37,585 nt of DNA from Candidatus Woesearchaeota archaeon (GCA_019322805.1 JAHWIC010000011.1:1-37585), one strand, 5' to 3'; positions 22,667 to 30,984 are shown, counted from the first letter of the stretch. The notes: generated by a model not told the origin, from the letters alone. A program made the numbers and translations.

Positions 22667-23075
22667 TTATAATGCCTCCATTGCTGTTTGATATTGTTAA
22701 AGTCATGTTTTTCAGCGCTGTTAATGAACCAGTTATATTTGCTGTTGTTAGTGTAGAAGCATATTGCTTGTTTTTTCCTAAAAAACTCCAGGTTATTTCG
22801 ACCAAATGGCTCGATGGATAGATGTTTATTGTATAATCTCTGTCATCTCTTAATGTTTCTGGAAGGGTTATCGTTTTTTGAGCGCCATTCCCTGCCAAGA
22901 AAATTGTATTTATGCTGTTTGCTAATCTGTCTGCTTCCTGCCTTGCATAAAGCATAGTTCTTGCTGAATACAATTCGTCATTCCTTTTGTCAACGATTGA
23001 AAATATTATTAAGAAAACAATTAATGCAGCTGAAGCAATTATGACAAATTCTGCTGAGATTTGGGATTTTCTCAT
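22659..23075 (-). CDS. pilin-like protein, class III signal peptide
   Basis: The 138-residue protein begins MRKSQISAEFVIIASAALIV, a basic leader, Gln and then ISAEF, matching the class III signal peptide that the EppA/PibD family cleaves, with the conserved Glu at mature position 5. The rest is a short beta-rich domain with Asn-x-Thr sites. It starts one base after the stop of the previous pilin-like gene and overlaps the next by 8 bp, within a string of five such genes. Confidence 0.75.
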   Translation of the reverse strand: MRKSQISAEFVIIASAALIVFLIIFSIVDKRNDELYSARTMLYARQEADRLANSINTIFLAGNGAQKTITLPETLRDDRDYTINIYPSSHLVEITWSFLGKNKQYASTLTTANITGSLTALKNMTLTISNSNGGIIIG

Positions 23076-23076
23076 T

Positions 23077-23496
23077 TTAAGAAGTTATATTTTCACTAAA
23101 ATCAACACATCCTTCTTCCGCTTCAACATAGAGCCAATAACCTCCTTCTTCTGTAGGCAAGGTTCCTGAAACATTGAAATCAAAACTTCTGTAAACATCT
23201 TTTAGGCTTCCGCCAGCATACAGCTGCATATTCAAAGTCTGTTCAGAAGCACTAAAGCTCTGAATTTCATCTGGCAAAGCAACAAAAACCCTTGTCCTTG
23301 AGCCGACTCCCTGCTGATAAACCAGTTCAGCAGCATCTGATAAAGAATCTACTGCTGCCCTTGCCTTTGTTGAAGAAATCTTGCCAGAAGTTCCTGTCAT
23401 TACCTTATTATTAACAGTAACTACAGCGAGAAGGATTGACAAGCCAACTGCCAGAATTACAAGCATTTCTGCAGCTGCCTGGGATTTCTTTTCCAT
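23077..23496 (-). CDS. pilin-like protein, class III signal peptide
   Basis: From ATG 23496, one base after the KaiC stop codon, the product is MEKKSQAAAEMLVILAVGLS and continues for about 139 residues. KKSQAAAEM is a class III signal peptide with Glu in the expected place before the hydrophobic helix. A more upstream ATG (23529) would add residues read from inside the KaiC gene and disrupt the leader. It is the first of the five pilin-like genes behind the KaiC ATPase, which ties that ATPase to pilus assembly. Confidence 0.75.
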   Translation of the reverse strand: MEKKSQAAAEMLVILAVGLSILLAVVTVNNKVMTGTSGKISSTKARAAVDSLSDAAELVYQQGVGSRTRVFVALPDEIQSFSASEQTLNMQLYAGGSLKDVYRSFDFNVSGTLPTEEGGYWLYVEAEEGCVDFSENITS

Positions 23497-23497
23497 C

Positions 23498-24466
23498 TTA
23501 AAAGACGCTCTGCTCTGGATAGATTGCAATTCCTTCGTTTGTTATTTCAAAAGGGAATATCTTGGCAGCATGCTTTGTCCCTCTCATCTTGAAAACTTCG
23601 ATTGCCCTGACCCTTATGTCTTCCTTCTTTATATTGTAAAGCCAGATAATGCCGTCAACCTCAAATTCAACTGCAGTTGATTCATGCCTCTCTTCAGCTG
23701 CATAATACTGGCCAATCACTAATGTTGTGCATGCCCATTTCCTTAGGATGTGGAATAAGTCCAGGCAGGCTTCCCTTTTCTCCAGCTCGTTCCTGTGCAG
23801 CAGGGTAAAAGCTGATATGCTGTCAACAACAATCCTTTTTGCCTTTATTTTATCGATAATGTCCCTTATGATTCCGCCTCCTGTCTTCAGCACCTTGCCT
23901 ACCTGCTCTGGGGTATACCTTAAGAAAGCGAATTTGCCCTGTTTTTCCAATTCAGCCAGGTCCCATCCAAGCCTCAGCATGTCCTCGTAAACCTCTTCCT
24001 TGTCCTCTTCAAAGGTTACATATACGCCCGGCTCATTATATTTTAATATCCCATTAACAATGAACTGCATTGCAAGGATTGATTTCCCTGAACCAGCGCA
24101 TCCGCCAACCAGGGTAACAGAATTCCTTTTTAAGCCGCCTTCAATTACCTCGTCTAAGCCAGGAATGCCTGTTGCTTCCCTTTCTATTTTTAACTTGCTT
24201 GGCTTGTGCTTTATCTTTATGTTCCCTTTTATATGCGGCTCTATATGGCCAAGCGGTTTATGCTCGTGGATTTCCTTAAAATCTTCTTTATACTTTTCTT
24301 TTTTAACTTCTTGCTCAGCCGCTTCTTTCATTTCCTTGAAATCAGGTGCTGGTTCCTCCTCCTTTGGTTCGAGCTCTTTCGGCTTTTGCTGGGAGATCTT
24401 CGCTTTATTTACTTTCTTCAGCAACCCTTCCCCTCCAAAGTAAAGCCTTGGTTTCTTGTTTCCCAT
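23498..24466 (-). CDS. KaiC-family ATPase with long charged N-terminal extension (FlaH-like candidate)
   Basis: The 322-residue protein has about 95 residues of Lys/Glu-rich sequence, then one KaiC domain: TGIPGLDEVIEGGLKRNS, Walker A GGCAGSGKS (121-129), the intact catalytic Glu pair in VTFEED (E153/E154), Walker B RIVVDS, and the VFKMRGTKHA segment. It lies immediately before five pilin-like genes and after a wHTH gene and KaiC/KaiB-like genes. FlaH/ArlH, the KaiC-like regulator of the FlaI motor, has the same core, so this protein is a candidate partner of the motor ATPase at 29149. The N-terminal extension is not part of FlaH and may dock to another protein. Confidence 0.88.
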   Translation of the reverse strand: MGNKKPRLYFGGEGLLKKVNKAKISQQKPKELEPKEEEPAPDFKEMKEAAEQEVKKEKYKEDFKEIHEHKPLGHIEPHIKGNIKIKHKPSKLKIEREATGIPGLDEVIEGGLKRNSVTLVGGCAGSGKSILAMQFIVNGILKYNEPGVYVTFEEDKEEVYEDMLRLGWDLAELEKQGKFAFLRYTPEQVGKVLKTGGGIIRDIIDKIKAKRIVVDSISAFTLLHRNELEKREACLDLFHILRKWACTTLVIGQYYAAEERHESTAVEFEVDGIIWLYNIKKEDIRVRAIEVFKMRGTKHAAKIFPFEITNEGIAIYPEQSVF

Positions 24467-24467
24467 C

Positions 24468-24671
24468 TTATTTCCAATAATGCAGCTTTGCAGCTGCGAC
24501 TTTTCTTATCCTTACCTTTTTTTCTCCCTTTAATTCAGCCAATACAAGAGAAACCGTATGCCTTGTTGTCTTTAATTTTTCAGCAAGGTCCTCTATTGTT
24601 AATCCCTCTGGATGCTGTTTTAGTATTTCTATTACTTGTTCTTTCCTTGCTATTCTTGGCATAAATTTCAT
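24468..24671 (-). CDS. small winged-helix DNA-binding protein
   Basis: About 67 residues from ATG 24671: MKFMPRIARKEQVIEILKQH, then GLTIEDLAEKLKTTRHTVSL, VLAELKGEKKVRIRKV and KLHYWK. This is a helix-turn-helix with a short wing, an archaeal wHTH of minimal size. A TTG at 24677 is in frame. It overlaps or abuts the neighbouring genes and is co-transcribed with the KaiC ATPase and pilin-like genes, which suggests a regulator of that operon. Confidence 0.78.
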   Translation of the reverse strand: MKFMPRIARKEQVIEILKQHPEGLTIEDLAEKLKTTRHTVSLVLAELKGEKKVRIRKVAAAKLHYWK

Positions 24672-24673
24672 GA

Positions 24674-25234
24674 TCAAATTTTTATTACCTTATCACAGAA
24701 CTGAGTAATTGAATCAATCGTTTTGCTTTCCATATCTTTTTCCAAAGACAGAATAATTCCAGATAATTTGTATTTTCTTAGTTGTGTTATAAGATAGTGG
24801 ATGAATTTTACAGTAGTATCCACCTTGTTATACACCAGCATAGTTGACAACGAATCCATCAATAGAAATTTTATTTTTTTCGAGCCGAAAGCCTTCGATA
24901 TAACTATCCCTAATTCTGTCAACGCAGATGGACTATCTAATATTATACAATTTTCTGATATTAATTTTTTGTTCCCAATAACATTAGATATAGCGTCAAC
25001 AAAGAAAATTTTCTTGGTATCAATACCACACTTTTTTAGATTATTTATTACTGTCTCATATGGTTTGTTCATTGTAACATACACGCCTGGCATTTTCTTT
25101 TTATTCACCATGTAATCCACAATTGCTGTGTTTAAAGCAGAATAACTTTCTGAAGAGGATATAACAGCTATTATGAAATTTTCTTGTAAACTTTCCAATT
25201 CTTTCTCAACTTTCTTTTTTATTTCAACAGCCAT
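24674..25234 (-). CDS. KaiC/RecA-like protein lacking the P-loop, paralogue 2
   Basis: The 186-residue protein aligns by eye along its length with the gene at 16231: MPGVYVTMNKPY, TKKIFFVDAIS, SALTELGIVI, then KFLLMDSLSTMLVYNKVDTT and a TQFCDKVIKI end. There is no Walker A motif. Its start lies inside the end of the KaiB-like/V4R gene (16-bp overlap), so the two are translationally coupled, and both precede a genuine KaiC ATPase. A regulatory subunit that contacts KaiC or KaiB-like partners is a reasonable inference. Confidence 0.75.
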   Translation of the reverse strand: MAVEIKKKVEKELESLQENFIIAVISSSESYSALNTAIVDYMVNKKKMPGVYVTMNKPYETVINNLKKCGIDTKKIFFVDAISNVIGNKKLISENCIILDSPSALTELGIVISKAFGSKKIKFLLMDSLSTMLVYNKVDTTVKFIHYLITQLRKYKLSGIILSLEKDMESKTIDSITQFCDKVIKI

Positions 25235-25896
25235 TTTTTTACTGCTTTTTCAGTTTTTTTTATATCTTCTTTTATAGTTTCAAACTCACAGCCATCATAA
25301 CCTTGAACCATGCATTTTGTTTCCTTAAAGTGCACTCCTTTGTTGAAGATTTCTGTGAATATCCCTCCAAGAAAGGCGGCTATACTAAAGCATACTGGGG
25401 TTTTGCTCTTTCCACGCACTCTTGCAATGTCAGAAATACCTCTTACCTTTGAGTAATTATTTTTAGCATTAAACTTAACCAACCTAAAATCGTGAAGTCC
25501 TCTTGATCCCAATACATTGTTTAAAGAATTTTCTATGCCCTTCTGTTTTTTTACTTTGAGCTTCCTTCCAAGCTTTCTTCCCTCTTTAAATCCTAGGACA
25601 TTTAAAATGCCTTTTCCATACAAATCACGCGTAAGCATATTCTCTAAGCCCTCTATGGGGTCAAAATACTTGTAGATTTTGCCACTCTTTTTTATTATCA
25701 GCAACGGCGTAGTAATGATATCATATTTTTCAACAAACTTACGGTTTTTCACCACATCAATTACCTTTGTATTTATGTTAAGTTTACGCAAATAATCAAT
25801 ACTTTCTGAGTAAGAATTTAATAGATTAGATTCTGTCAAGCTTGAATAAAATATTAATACCTCTTGTTTCTTAACCATTTTATATCTGGTTTGCAT
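25219..25896 (-). CDS. KaiB-like thioredoxin-fold domain fused to a V4R ligand-binding domain
   Basis: The 225-residue protein has two parts. Residues 11-90 (VLIFYSSLTESNLLNSYSES, TKVIDVVKNRKFVEKYDIIT, TPLLIIKKSGKIYKY) follow the KaiB pattern, including the VID strand, the helix before the TP motif and the strand after it. Residues about 100-210 are a V4R domain, with CFSIAAFLGGIFTEIF and the diagnostic ETKCMVQGYDGCEFE (Cys195, Cys203). V4R binds small hydrophobic or aromatic ligands. It is the first gene of the operon that contains a P-loop-less KaiC-like protein, a KaiC ATPase and pilin-like proteins. A Met at residue 7 is an alternative start. The KaiB assignment is by eye. Confidence 0.7.
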   Translation of the reverse strand: MQTRYKMVKKQEVLIFYSSLTESNLLNSYSESIDYLRKLNINTKVIDVVKNRKFVEKYDIITTPLLIIKKSGKIYKYFDPIEGLENMLTRDLYGKGILNVLGFKEGRKLGRKLKVKKQKGIENSLNNVLGSRGLHDFRLVKFNAKNNYSKVRGISDIARVRGKSKTPVCFSIAAFLGGIFTEIFNKGVHFKETKCMVQGYDGCEFETIKEDIKKTEKAVKKWLLK

Positions 25897-25900
25897 ATTT

Positions 25901-25920
25901 GGTTAACACATCTGATAACC
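25901..25920. promoter_or_regulatory. imperfect palindrome before the KaiB-like operon
   Basis: GGTTA (25901-25905) and TAACC (25916-25920) form the ends of a 20-bp imperfect palindrome (most positions symmetric) just upstream of the start at 25896. A TATA-like ATTATTAAC on the minus strand lies at about 25928-25937. The palindrome would overlap the transcription start, so an operator is possible. Confidence 0.35.
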
Positions 25921-25991
25921 ATAATTGTTAATAATCCTTTTTTGCATTTGAGATTAAGAAAAAATTATTCTCTCCTAAAAGGGAAACAACT

Positions 25992-26516
25992 CTAAATTTC
26001 TACTATCTCATCAGCAAATAATGATATATCTGCTATTAATTTTTCATTGCCTTCTTTCAGGATTGAATAAATCGCTTTTCCACCTTTTTTTCTGACCTTT
26101 ACCATCATATCATGCAGAAATCTTAATACTGTCACATCATTATTATATATCAGCATGCTTAATATATTGTCTAATATTATCAAATCTGTTTTATACATCT
26201 TTTTTATCTTTTCTATTTTAAGAGCTAACTCTGTCAAAGCAAAAAGAGAAGAAATTGTAAAACATCTCTTTGGCTTGTTATCCTCTTCTACAAAGTCAAT
26301 GAAGAAATAGTTTGAATAATCTATATTGTTTTTCTTGAATTCACTTGCCAAAGTAGCTGCTGATTTATGTGTCAATATTGCCAGGATCCCTTTAAATTTA
26401 TTTGATACTGCCTTGTGCAAATCAATCAGTACCTGGTTGTGGTCTTTGCTGCTGGAAACTAATAAGATATTCTGGTTATTACACAGCTTGCCCACTATAA
26501 TACTTTCTTCTGCCAT
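25992..26516 (-). CDS. KaiC/RecA-like protein lacking the P-loop, paralogue 3
   Basis: The 174-residue protein is the most diverged of the three P-loop-less paralogues. It keeps YFFIDFV, FALTELALKI, LIILDNILSMLIYNNDVTVL and a final ISLFADEIVEI. The Walker A position is replaced by ILLVSSSKDHNQ. It follows the receiver gene at 26525 by 8 bp and the histidine kinase before that, so a kinase, receiver and KaiC-like triad forms one operon. The same receiver plus KaiC-like order occurs at 15832/16231. Confidence 0.7.
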   Translation of the reverse strand: MAEESIIVGKLCNNQNILLVSSSKDHNQVLIDLHKAVSNKFKGILAILTHKSAATLASEFKKNNIDYSNYFFIDFVEEDNKPKRCFTISSLFALTELALKIEKIKKMYKTDLIILDNILSMLIYNNDVTVLRFLHDMMVKVRKKGGKAIYSILKEGNEKLIADISLFADEIVEI

Positions 26517-26524
26517 TTAGAAGA

Positions 26525-26896
26525 TTATCCTAATATTTTCTTTATCCTTCTTCTAAAGTCACTAACATTAATCGGCTTTTGAAAATAATCAACAGGCTTT
26601 AGCTTTTTTTTCATTATGTCTCTGCCATACTCACTTAACTTGACAACAGTCAGGAATGCGGCTTTTTGATTTTTTAGTTTTGGATATTCCCTGATATTTT
26701 CCAATACTTCCCTGCCTGAAATCCCCGGCATAAGGATATCCAATAACACTAAATCGAATTTTTGTTTTTTTAGCATCTCAAGCGCTTTTTTTCCATTATT
26801 TGCTGTTTTTGCTTCATAGCCCATATTATTGATCAGCATTGCAACAGATGTCAAGATGTCTTCTTCATCATCCACTATCAGTACTTTCTTTTTCAT
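26525..26896 (-). CDS. response regulator, receiver domain only
   Basis: From ATG 26896 the product has 123 residues: acidic D9/D10, phospho-acceptor D53 in LLDILMPGISG, switch Thr83 in FLTVV and K107 in FQKPI. It has no output domain. Unlike the other three receivers it has the conventional Thr and lacks SGWD, so it belongs to another subfamily. An AGAGGT site precedes the ATG, which lies one base after the histidine kinase stop. The longer frame from 26995 would begin inside the kinase gene and was rejected. It is the cognate receiver of that kinase. Confidence 0.93.
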   Translation of the reverse strand: MKKKVLIVDDEEDILTSVAMLINNMGYEAKTANNGKKALEMLKKQKFDLVLLDILMPGISGREVLENIREYPKLKNQKAAFLTVVKLSEYGRDIMKKKLKPVDYFQKPINVSDFRRRIKKILG

Positions 26897-26897
26897 A

Positions 26898-28484
26898 TTA
26901 TTTACCTCTGCTTCTTTTAAGCGGCAAAGTAAAGAAAAATGTAGAGCCTTTTCCTTTTTTGCTTTCAGCCCATATTTTTCCTCCATGCCGTTCAATAATG
27001 CCTTTGGAAATCGACAGGCCCAGGCCAGTGCCTTCTTCTTTCATGGCATAAGAGGGCTGTATCTGAAAGAACGGCTCAAAGAGTTTTTTAATATATTTTT
27101 GTTCTATACCTACTCCCTCATCCTTTATTTTAATTAGGATATCATTTTTTTGTTTTAATGTCTCTATGGTGACGTTTCTGTTTTTTGGAGTGAATTTAAT
27201 AGCATTTCCAATCAGATTTGTCAATACTTGGCTAATCCTATTTTTATCAAACATCAATTTTGGCAAATTAGGCATTTTTATATTGAAACGTATATTTTTC
27301 TTAGATGCAGCGGGTTTCATGGATTCAACTGCTTCACTTATACATCTATCTATGTCCTCTCTTTCCCCATCAAGCTTTAATTGATTGGATTGTATCTTGG
27401 ATATGTCAAATATATCTTCAATCAACTCGTTAAGGCGCGTCATGTTTCTTAGTATTATTTCAGCGCTCTTTTTTTGCTCGCTGGTAAGCTTTCCAATCGA
27501 GCCTTCCAATAACATCTGTGCCTGTATCATAATAGGTGTTATAGGGGTCTTGAGCTCGTGAGAAGTCATAATCAGGAACTGTGATTTTAGATTGTCTAAA
27601 CTCATTAGATCCTGATAGGCTTTTGCTAATCTTCTTTTTGCGAGATTTATCTCAGTAACATCTGAGATAGAAAGAAGTATCTTATTTGGCATGTCTGGAT
27701 ATTCTTTTATTTTTCGCGCGCTCATAAGCATTATCTTATGGCCTAATTTGGGAAAAGAATGTTCAATCATGAAATCTTTAAAAACAAGGCCTTTAGTCAG
27801 AATTTTCTCAAACAATTCATGCAATTTAGGGATATCCCATTGTTTATTTCCTAAATCATAGATCAGATGATTTTCTGTATCCTTGGGATTTGTTTTGAAG
27901 ATCCTGTAAAATGCCTTATTTGCAAATACCACCTTGTATTCTTTATCAAGCACAACCAAGAAAGGTTCTCTTATTGTTTCAATCACGCTTTTGTTATATT
28001 CGTTGGATATCCTCAGTGCTTCTTCTGTTTTCTTTCTTGCAGTAATATCTTCTATTGCCAGGAGTATCATCTGCACACCATCTAATCTTCTAGCATTGAG
28101 CAGCATTATTTTTTCTCCGATTGCTGGAAACTTATGCTTGACCTCGTAATTATTAAAGAACTTGTTTGCAGGCAAGATTTTGCCTAATAACCCTTTCAAT
28201 CCAGAGATATTCCATTGCTTATTTCCCAGATTATATATCTTTTTTCCGATTGTCTCTTTTTTATTTACTTTAAACACCTTATAGAATGACTGGTTTGCAA
28301 AAGTGATCCTAAGTTGAGGATCCAATACCATCAAAGGTTCTCTGATAGTCTGGACAATGTCTTTAATCTGCTTTTTGGACTCCTGTAAAATATCTAATTT
28401 CTCTTTTTCTAACAATACTGTGTTTTTACTCTGCTTTGATATGGCTTTTCTCATTTCTTTTTTAGAAATATTTCTTTTTTTCAA
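26898..28484 (-). CDS. cytoplasmic PAS-PAS histidine kinase
   Basis: The 528-residue protein has an N-terminal coil, PAS1 (about 40-150) and PAS2 (165-280). The two PAS domains repeat NLGNKQWxIxxL and KIMLxxARxx, so they come from a duplication of a PAS type often seen near CheR. HisKA follows with His309 in TSHELKTPITP, then HATPase with NLIGNAIKF (423-431), DEGVG (455-459) and GTGLGL (485-490). There are no transmembrane segments. The frame begins with TTG at 28484; an in-frame ATG at 28454 is an equally good start. The receiver gene follows after one base, and the pair is divergent from the pilus motor operon. Confidence 0.94.
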   Translation of the reverse strand: MKKRNISKKEMRKAISKQSKNTVLLEKEKLDILQESKKQIKDIVQTIREPLMVLDPQLRITFANQSFYKVFKVNKKETIGKKIYNLGNKQWNISGLKGLLGKILPANKFFNNYEVKHKFPAIGEKIMLLNARRLDGVQMILLAIEDITARKKTEEALRISNEYNKSVIETIREPFLVVLDKEYKVVFANKAFYRIFKTNPKDTENHLIYDLGNKQWDIPKLHELFEKILTKGLVFKDFMIEHSFPKLGHKIMLMSARKIKEYPDMPNKILLSISDVTEINLAKRRLAKAYQDLMSLDNLKSQFLIMTSHELKTPITPIMIQAQMLLEGSIGKLTSEQKKSAEIILRNMTRLNELIEDIFDISKIQSNQLKLDGEREDIDRCISEAVESMKPAASKKNIRFNIKMPNLPKLMFDKNRISQVLTNLIGNAIKFTPKNRNVTIETLKQKNDILIKIKDEGVGIEQKYIKKLFEPFFQIQPSYAMKEEGTGLGLSISKGIIERHGGKIWAESKKGKGSTFFFTLPLKRSRGK

Positions 28485-28634
28485 TTTTTCTACTTCTATA
28501 AGGTAGAATTCACAGATTATAATATATTTTAATTTTTGATATATAATACAAAGTTAATTGAATTCTCTCCTCACAGCGAATAAAAAACCTATTTATTGTA
28601 AGAAGCTGTTTGAAAATAGTGTAAGTGGTAGTCT

Positions 28635-29147
28635 ATGGAAACGCTAATTCAGTTAAAAAACATACTTTTCCAGTCAAATGACTGGCTGTCTTGGTCTGTG
28701 AGGATATTGGCATTATTTTTCATTGGATTCGTTGTTTATATCTGCCTCCCAGAATACTTGAAGTGGAAATTTAAAAAGAAAAAAATAAGCCCTGAGCTGG
28801 AAGAGAAGGAGAATGCAATTCTGGAAAAACTTAAGGAAATAAATGAGGAAGAGAATGTGCTGCATGGAAAAAAGAAGCTGCTCAGGAGACAGATTGATGA
28901 TATCATAAGGCAGGGGGTTGCATTAAGAAGAATGGAGGAAGGCATTAAGATTGAAAGACAGGAAGTTAAGAAGCCGCAAAAGGAAAAAACTAAAACCCCT
29001 GCTGGAAAAGAGCAGGATATCCAGCAGTTCCTGAAGATGATTGACAACTGGCTTGGAAAGCTTCCTGAAAAGGCTGTTGATGAATTCTCAAAATCAAGGG
29101 ATTTCAAATTGTACAAGAGAGTTCTTGAGAAATACGGGATAAAGTAA
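28635..29147 (+). CDS. membrane-anchored coiled-coil protein, first gene of the pilus operon
   Basis: The 170-residue protein has one transmembrane helix (about 20-42), a basic stretch and a long coiled coil (about 50-110, EKENAILEKLKEINEEENVL and so on), then a Lys-rich linker and a helical C-terminus. I do not recognise a family. It ends one base before the motor ATPase gene, so it probably belongs to the same machine, perhaps as a stator-, FlaF- or scaffold-like part. This role is inferred from position only. The region 28485-28634 upstream is AT-rich and holds divergent promoters. Confidence 0.7.
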   Translation: METLIQLKNILFQSNDWLSWSVRILALFFIGFVVYICLPEYLKWKFKKKKISPELEEKENAILEKLKEINEEENVLHGKKKLLRRQIDDIIRQGVALRRMEEGIKIERQEVKKPQKEKTKTPAGKEQDIQQFLKMIDNWLGKLPEKAVDEFSKSRDFKLYKRVLEKYGIK

Positions 29148-29148
29148 A

Positions 29149-30984
29149 ATGGGATTGCTGGAAAAAGCGAAAAAAGGGAAACCAACAGCTAAAATAAAGC
29201 CAAAAAAAGAGATTCCTGAGACAACTGCCAAGAAAGGCTCTATACAGACCATTGTGGATAATCTCCTTGAAAGCGTAAAGAAAAGGAAAAACACTGCCAA
29301 ATTCTCAGAAATTGCCAGGGATTTGGAAATAGACCCAAAAACCGTTGAAAGACTGGCAAAGAAATTGTCAGAGCATGGCGTTGTCAAGATAATATACCCC
29401 ATAAATGTCCTTCAGGAGCCAAGCGTTAGCATAGGAAAGGAAGAAAAATTTGTTGAAAAAAGGCCTTTGCCAAAAGATAAAAAGCTGTTGGAAAGCTATG
29501 AAGTAACAGCTGATTTTGTAAAGGCAAAAGTAAATATCTGGTCTTCCCAGGAGAAGGATGTCCCTGTTTATGAAATAATAATGCCAGGGCTTGAGCCTGC
29601 CACTAGAGCGCTGCTTGATAGTTTAATGAATTCTTTGGCGCAAAAAATCCCTATCGCTGTTGAGGATATCACAGACCCAAGGAAGATCATCGAGTTAAAA
29701 GAAGTCTTCTTTGAAAAAGCATTACAATCAATCAAGGCAGAGCTTCCTAAATCTGAGGAATCCCAGGTAAAGATGCTTGCTGGAACATTGCTGCACAAGA
29801 TGTACGGCTTGGGGGAGATGGAAGTGGTTTTGTCAGACAACCTTTTGGAGGAGGTTGCAATAAACGGGGCAAACCAGCCAATAAGCCTCTACCATAAGAA
29901 ATATGGCTGGCTTGAGTCAACAGAATACCCGAAAGGCGAGGAAGACATCTATAATTTTGCCTCGCAGATTGGGAGGAAAGTGAACAGGGAAATAACATCC
30001 CTTAACCCGATAATGGATGCCCACCTCTTGACTGGGGACAGGGTAGCTGCAACCTTGTTCCCAATATCAACATCAGGGAATACAATAACTATCAGAAGGT
30101 TTGCAAGGAACCCATGGACTATTGTCCACTTCATTGATCCTAAGATAAACTGCTTCTCAAAAGAGATTGCTGCTTTCCTCTGGATGGCAATGCAGTACGA
30201 GCTTAATATAATGGTTGCTGGCGGAACAGCTTCTGGAAAGACATCCGTGCTAAACGCTGTAACATCCTTAATCCCTGCAACGCAGAGGATAATCTCAATC
30301 GAGGATACAAGGGAAATTACTTTGCCTGACTCCTTGCTGAGGAACTGGATTCCATTAACATCAAGAAACCCAAACCCAGAGGGAAAAGGAGAAGTCTCAA
30401 TGCTTGATTTATTGGTTGCAAGCCTGAGGATGAGGCCTGATAGGGTGATTGTTGGGGAAGTGAGAAGAAGGCAGCAAGCAGAAGCAATGTTTGAAGCAAT
30501 GCATACAGGCCATGCTGTCTACTGCACAATGCATGCTGACACTATTGCACAAGTCCTGAGAAGGCTGGTTGAGCCGCCAATCAAGATTCCAAGGTCTGAA
30601 GTGGAGGCTTTGCACTTGATTTTAGTCCAGTACAGGGACCGCAGGAGAGGATTAAGAAGGACGCTGGAATTAGCAGAGGTTTTGTCCGGGGGAGAGAAGC
30701 TTGATGTGAACTACCTTTACAGGTGGCTGCCCAGGAATGACAGCTTTGAAAAGACAAATGACAGCGTCAGGATTACAGAAGAGCTTAACCTGCATACAGG
30801 AATGACCCCAAAAGAGATAAGCAGGGACTTGAAGGAAAAACAACTCATTCTTGAGTGGATGCTGAAGAATAACATAAAGGATGTTAATCCTGTAGGTCAG
30901 GTCATGAGGGTTTATTACAAGACTCCAGATATAATAATAAACGCAGCAAAGAAAAATAAAAAATTAAAGGAGATATTAAAATGA
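29149..30984 (+). CDS. type IV pilus/archaellum assembly ATPase (FlaI/GspE superfamily) with N-terminal winged-helix domain
   Basis: The 611-residue protein has a winged-helix-like domain at about 25-90 (KFSEIARDLEIDPKTVERLA then KKLSEHGVVKIIYP), an N-terminal ATPase domain, and the secretion ATPase core. That core has Walker A AGGTASGKT (about 357-365), Asp box SIEDTREI, Walker B RPDRVIVGEVR and the His box HTGHAVYCTMHADT. It powers assembly or rotation of type IV-like filaments. A DNA-binding-type fold at the N-terminus is unlike characterised FlaI proteins and may serve for protein contact. Followed with 4-bp overlap by a receiver gene, then by two FlaJ/TadC-like genes. Confidence 0.93.
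   Translation: MGLLEKAKKGKPTAKIKPKKEIPETTAKKGSIQTIVDNLLESVKKRKNTAKFSEIARDLEIDPKTVERLAKKLSEHGVVKIIYPINVLQEPSVSIGKEEKFVEKRPLPKDKKLLESYEVTADFVKAKVNIWSSQEKDVPVYEIIMPGLEPATRALLDSLMNSLAQKIPIAVEDITDPRKIIELKEVFFEKALQSIKAELPKSEESQVKMLAGTLLHKMYGLGEMEVVLSDNLLEEVAINGANQPISLYHKKYGWLESTEYPKGEEDIYNFASQIGRKVNREITSLNPIMDAHLLTGDRVAATLFPISTSGNTITIRRFARNPWTIVHFIDPKINCFSKEIAAFLWMAMQYELNIMVAGGTASGKTSVLNAVTSLIPATQRIISIEDTREITLPDSLLRNWIPLTSRNPNPEGKGEVSMLDLLVASLRMRPDRVIVGEVRRRQQAEAMFEAMHTGHAVYCTMHADTIAQVLRRLVEPPIKIPRSEVEALHLILVQYRDRRRGLRRTLELAEVLSGGEKLDVNYLYRWLPRNDSFEKTNDSVRITEELNLHTGMTPKEISRDLKEKQLILEWMLKNNIKDVNPVGQVMRVYYKTPDIIINAAKKNKKLKEILK

Noticed and set aside
24000..24664. Plus-strand frames opposite the KaiC ATPase with long charged extension
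   Set aside because: Ser/Phe/Leu-rich mirror translations of the charged extension; no independent support.
26897..26995. N-terminal extension of the receiver at 26525
   Set aside because: The extra 33 residues lie inside the histidine kinase gene; the ATG at 26896 has an AGAGGT site and begins the receiver fold directly.
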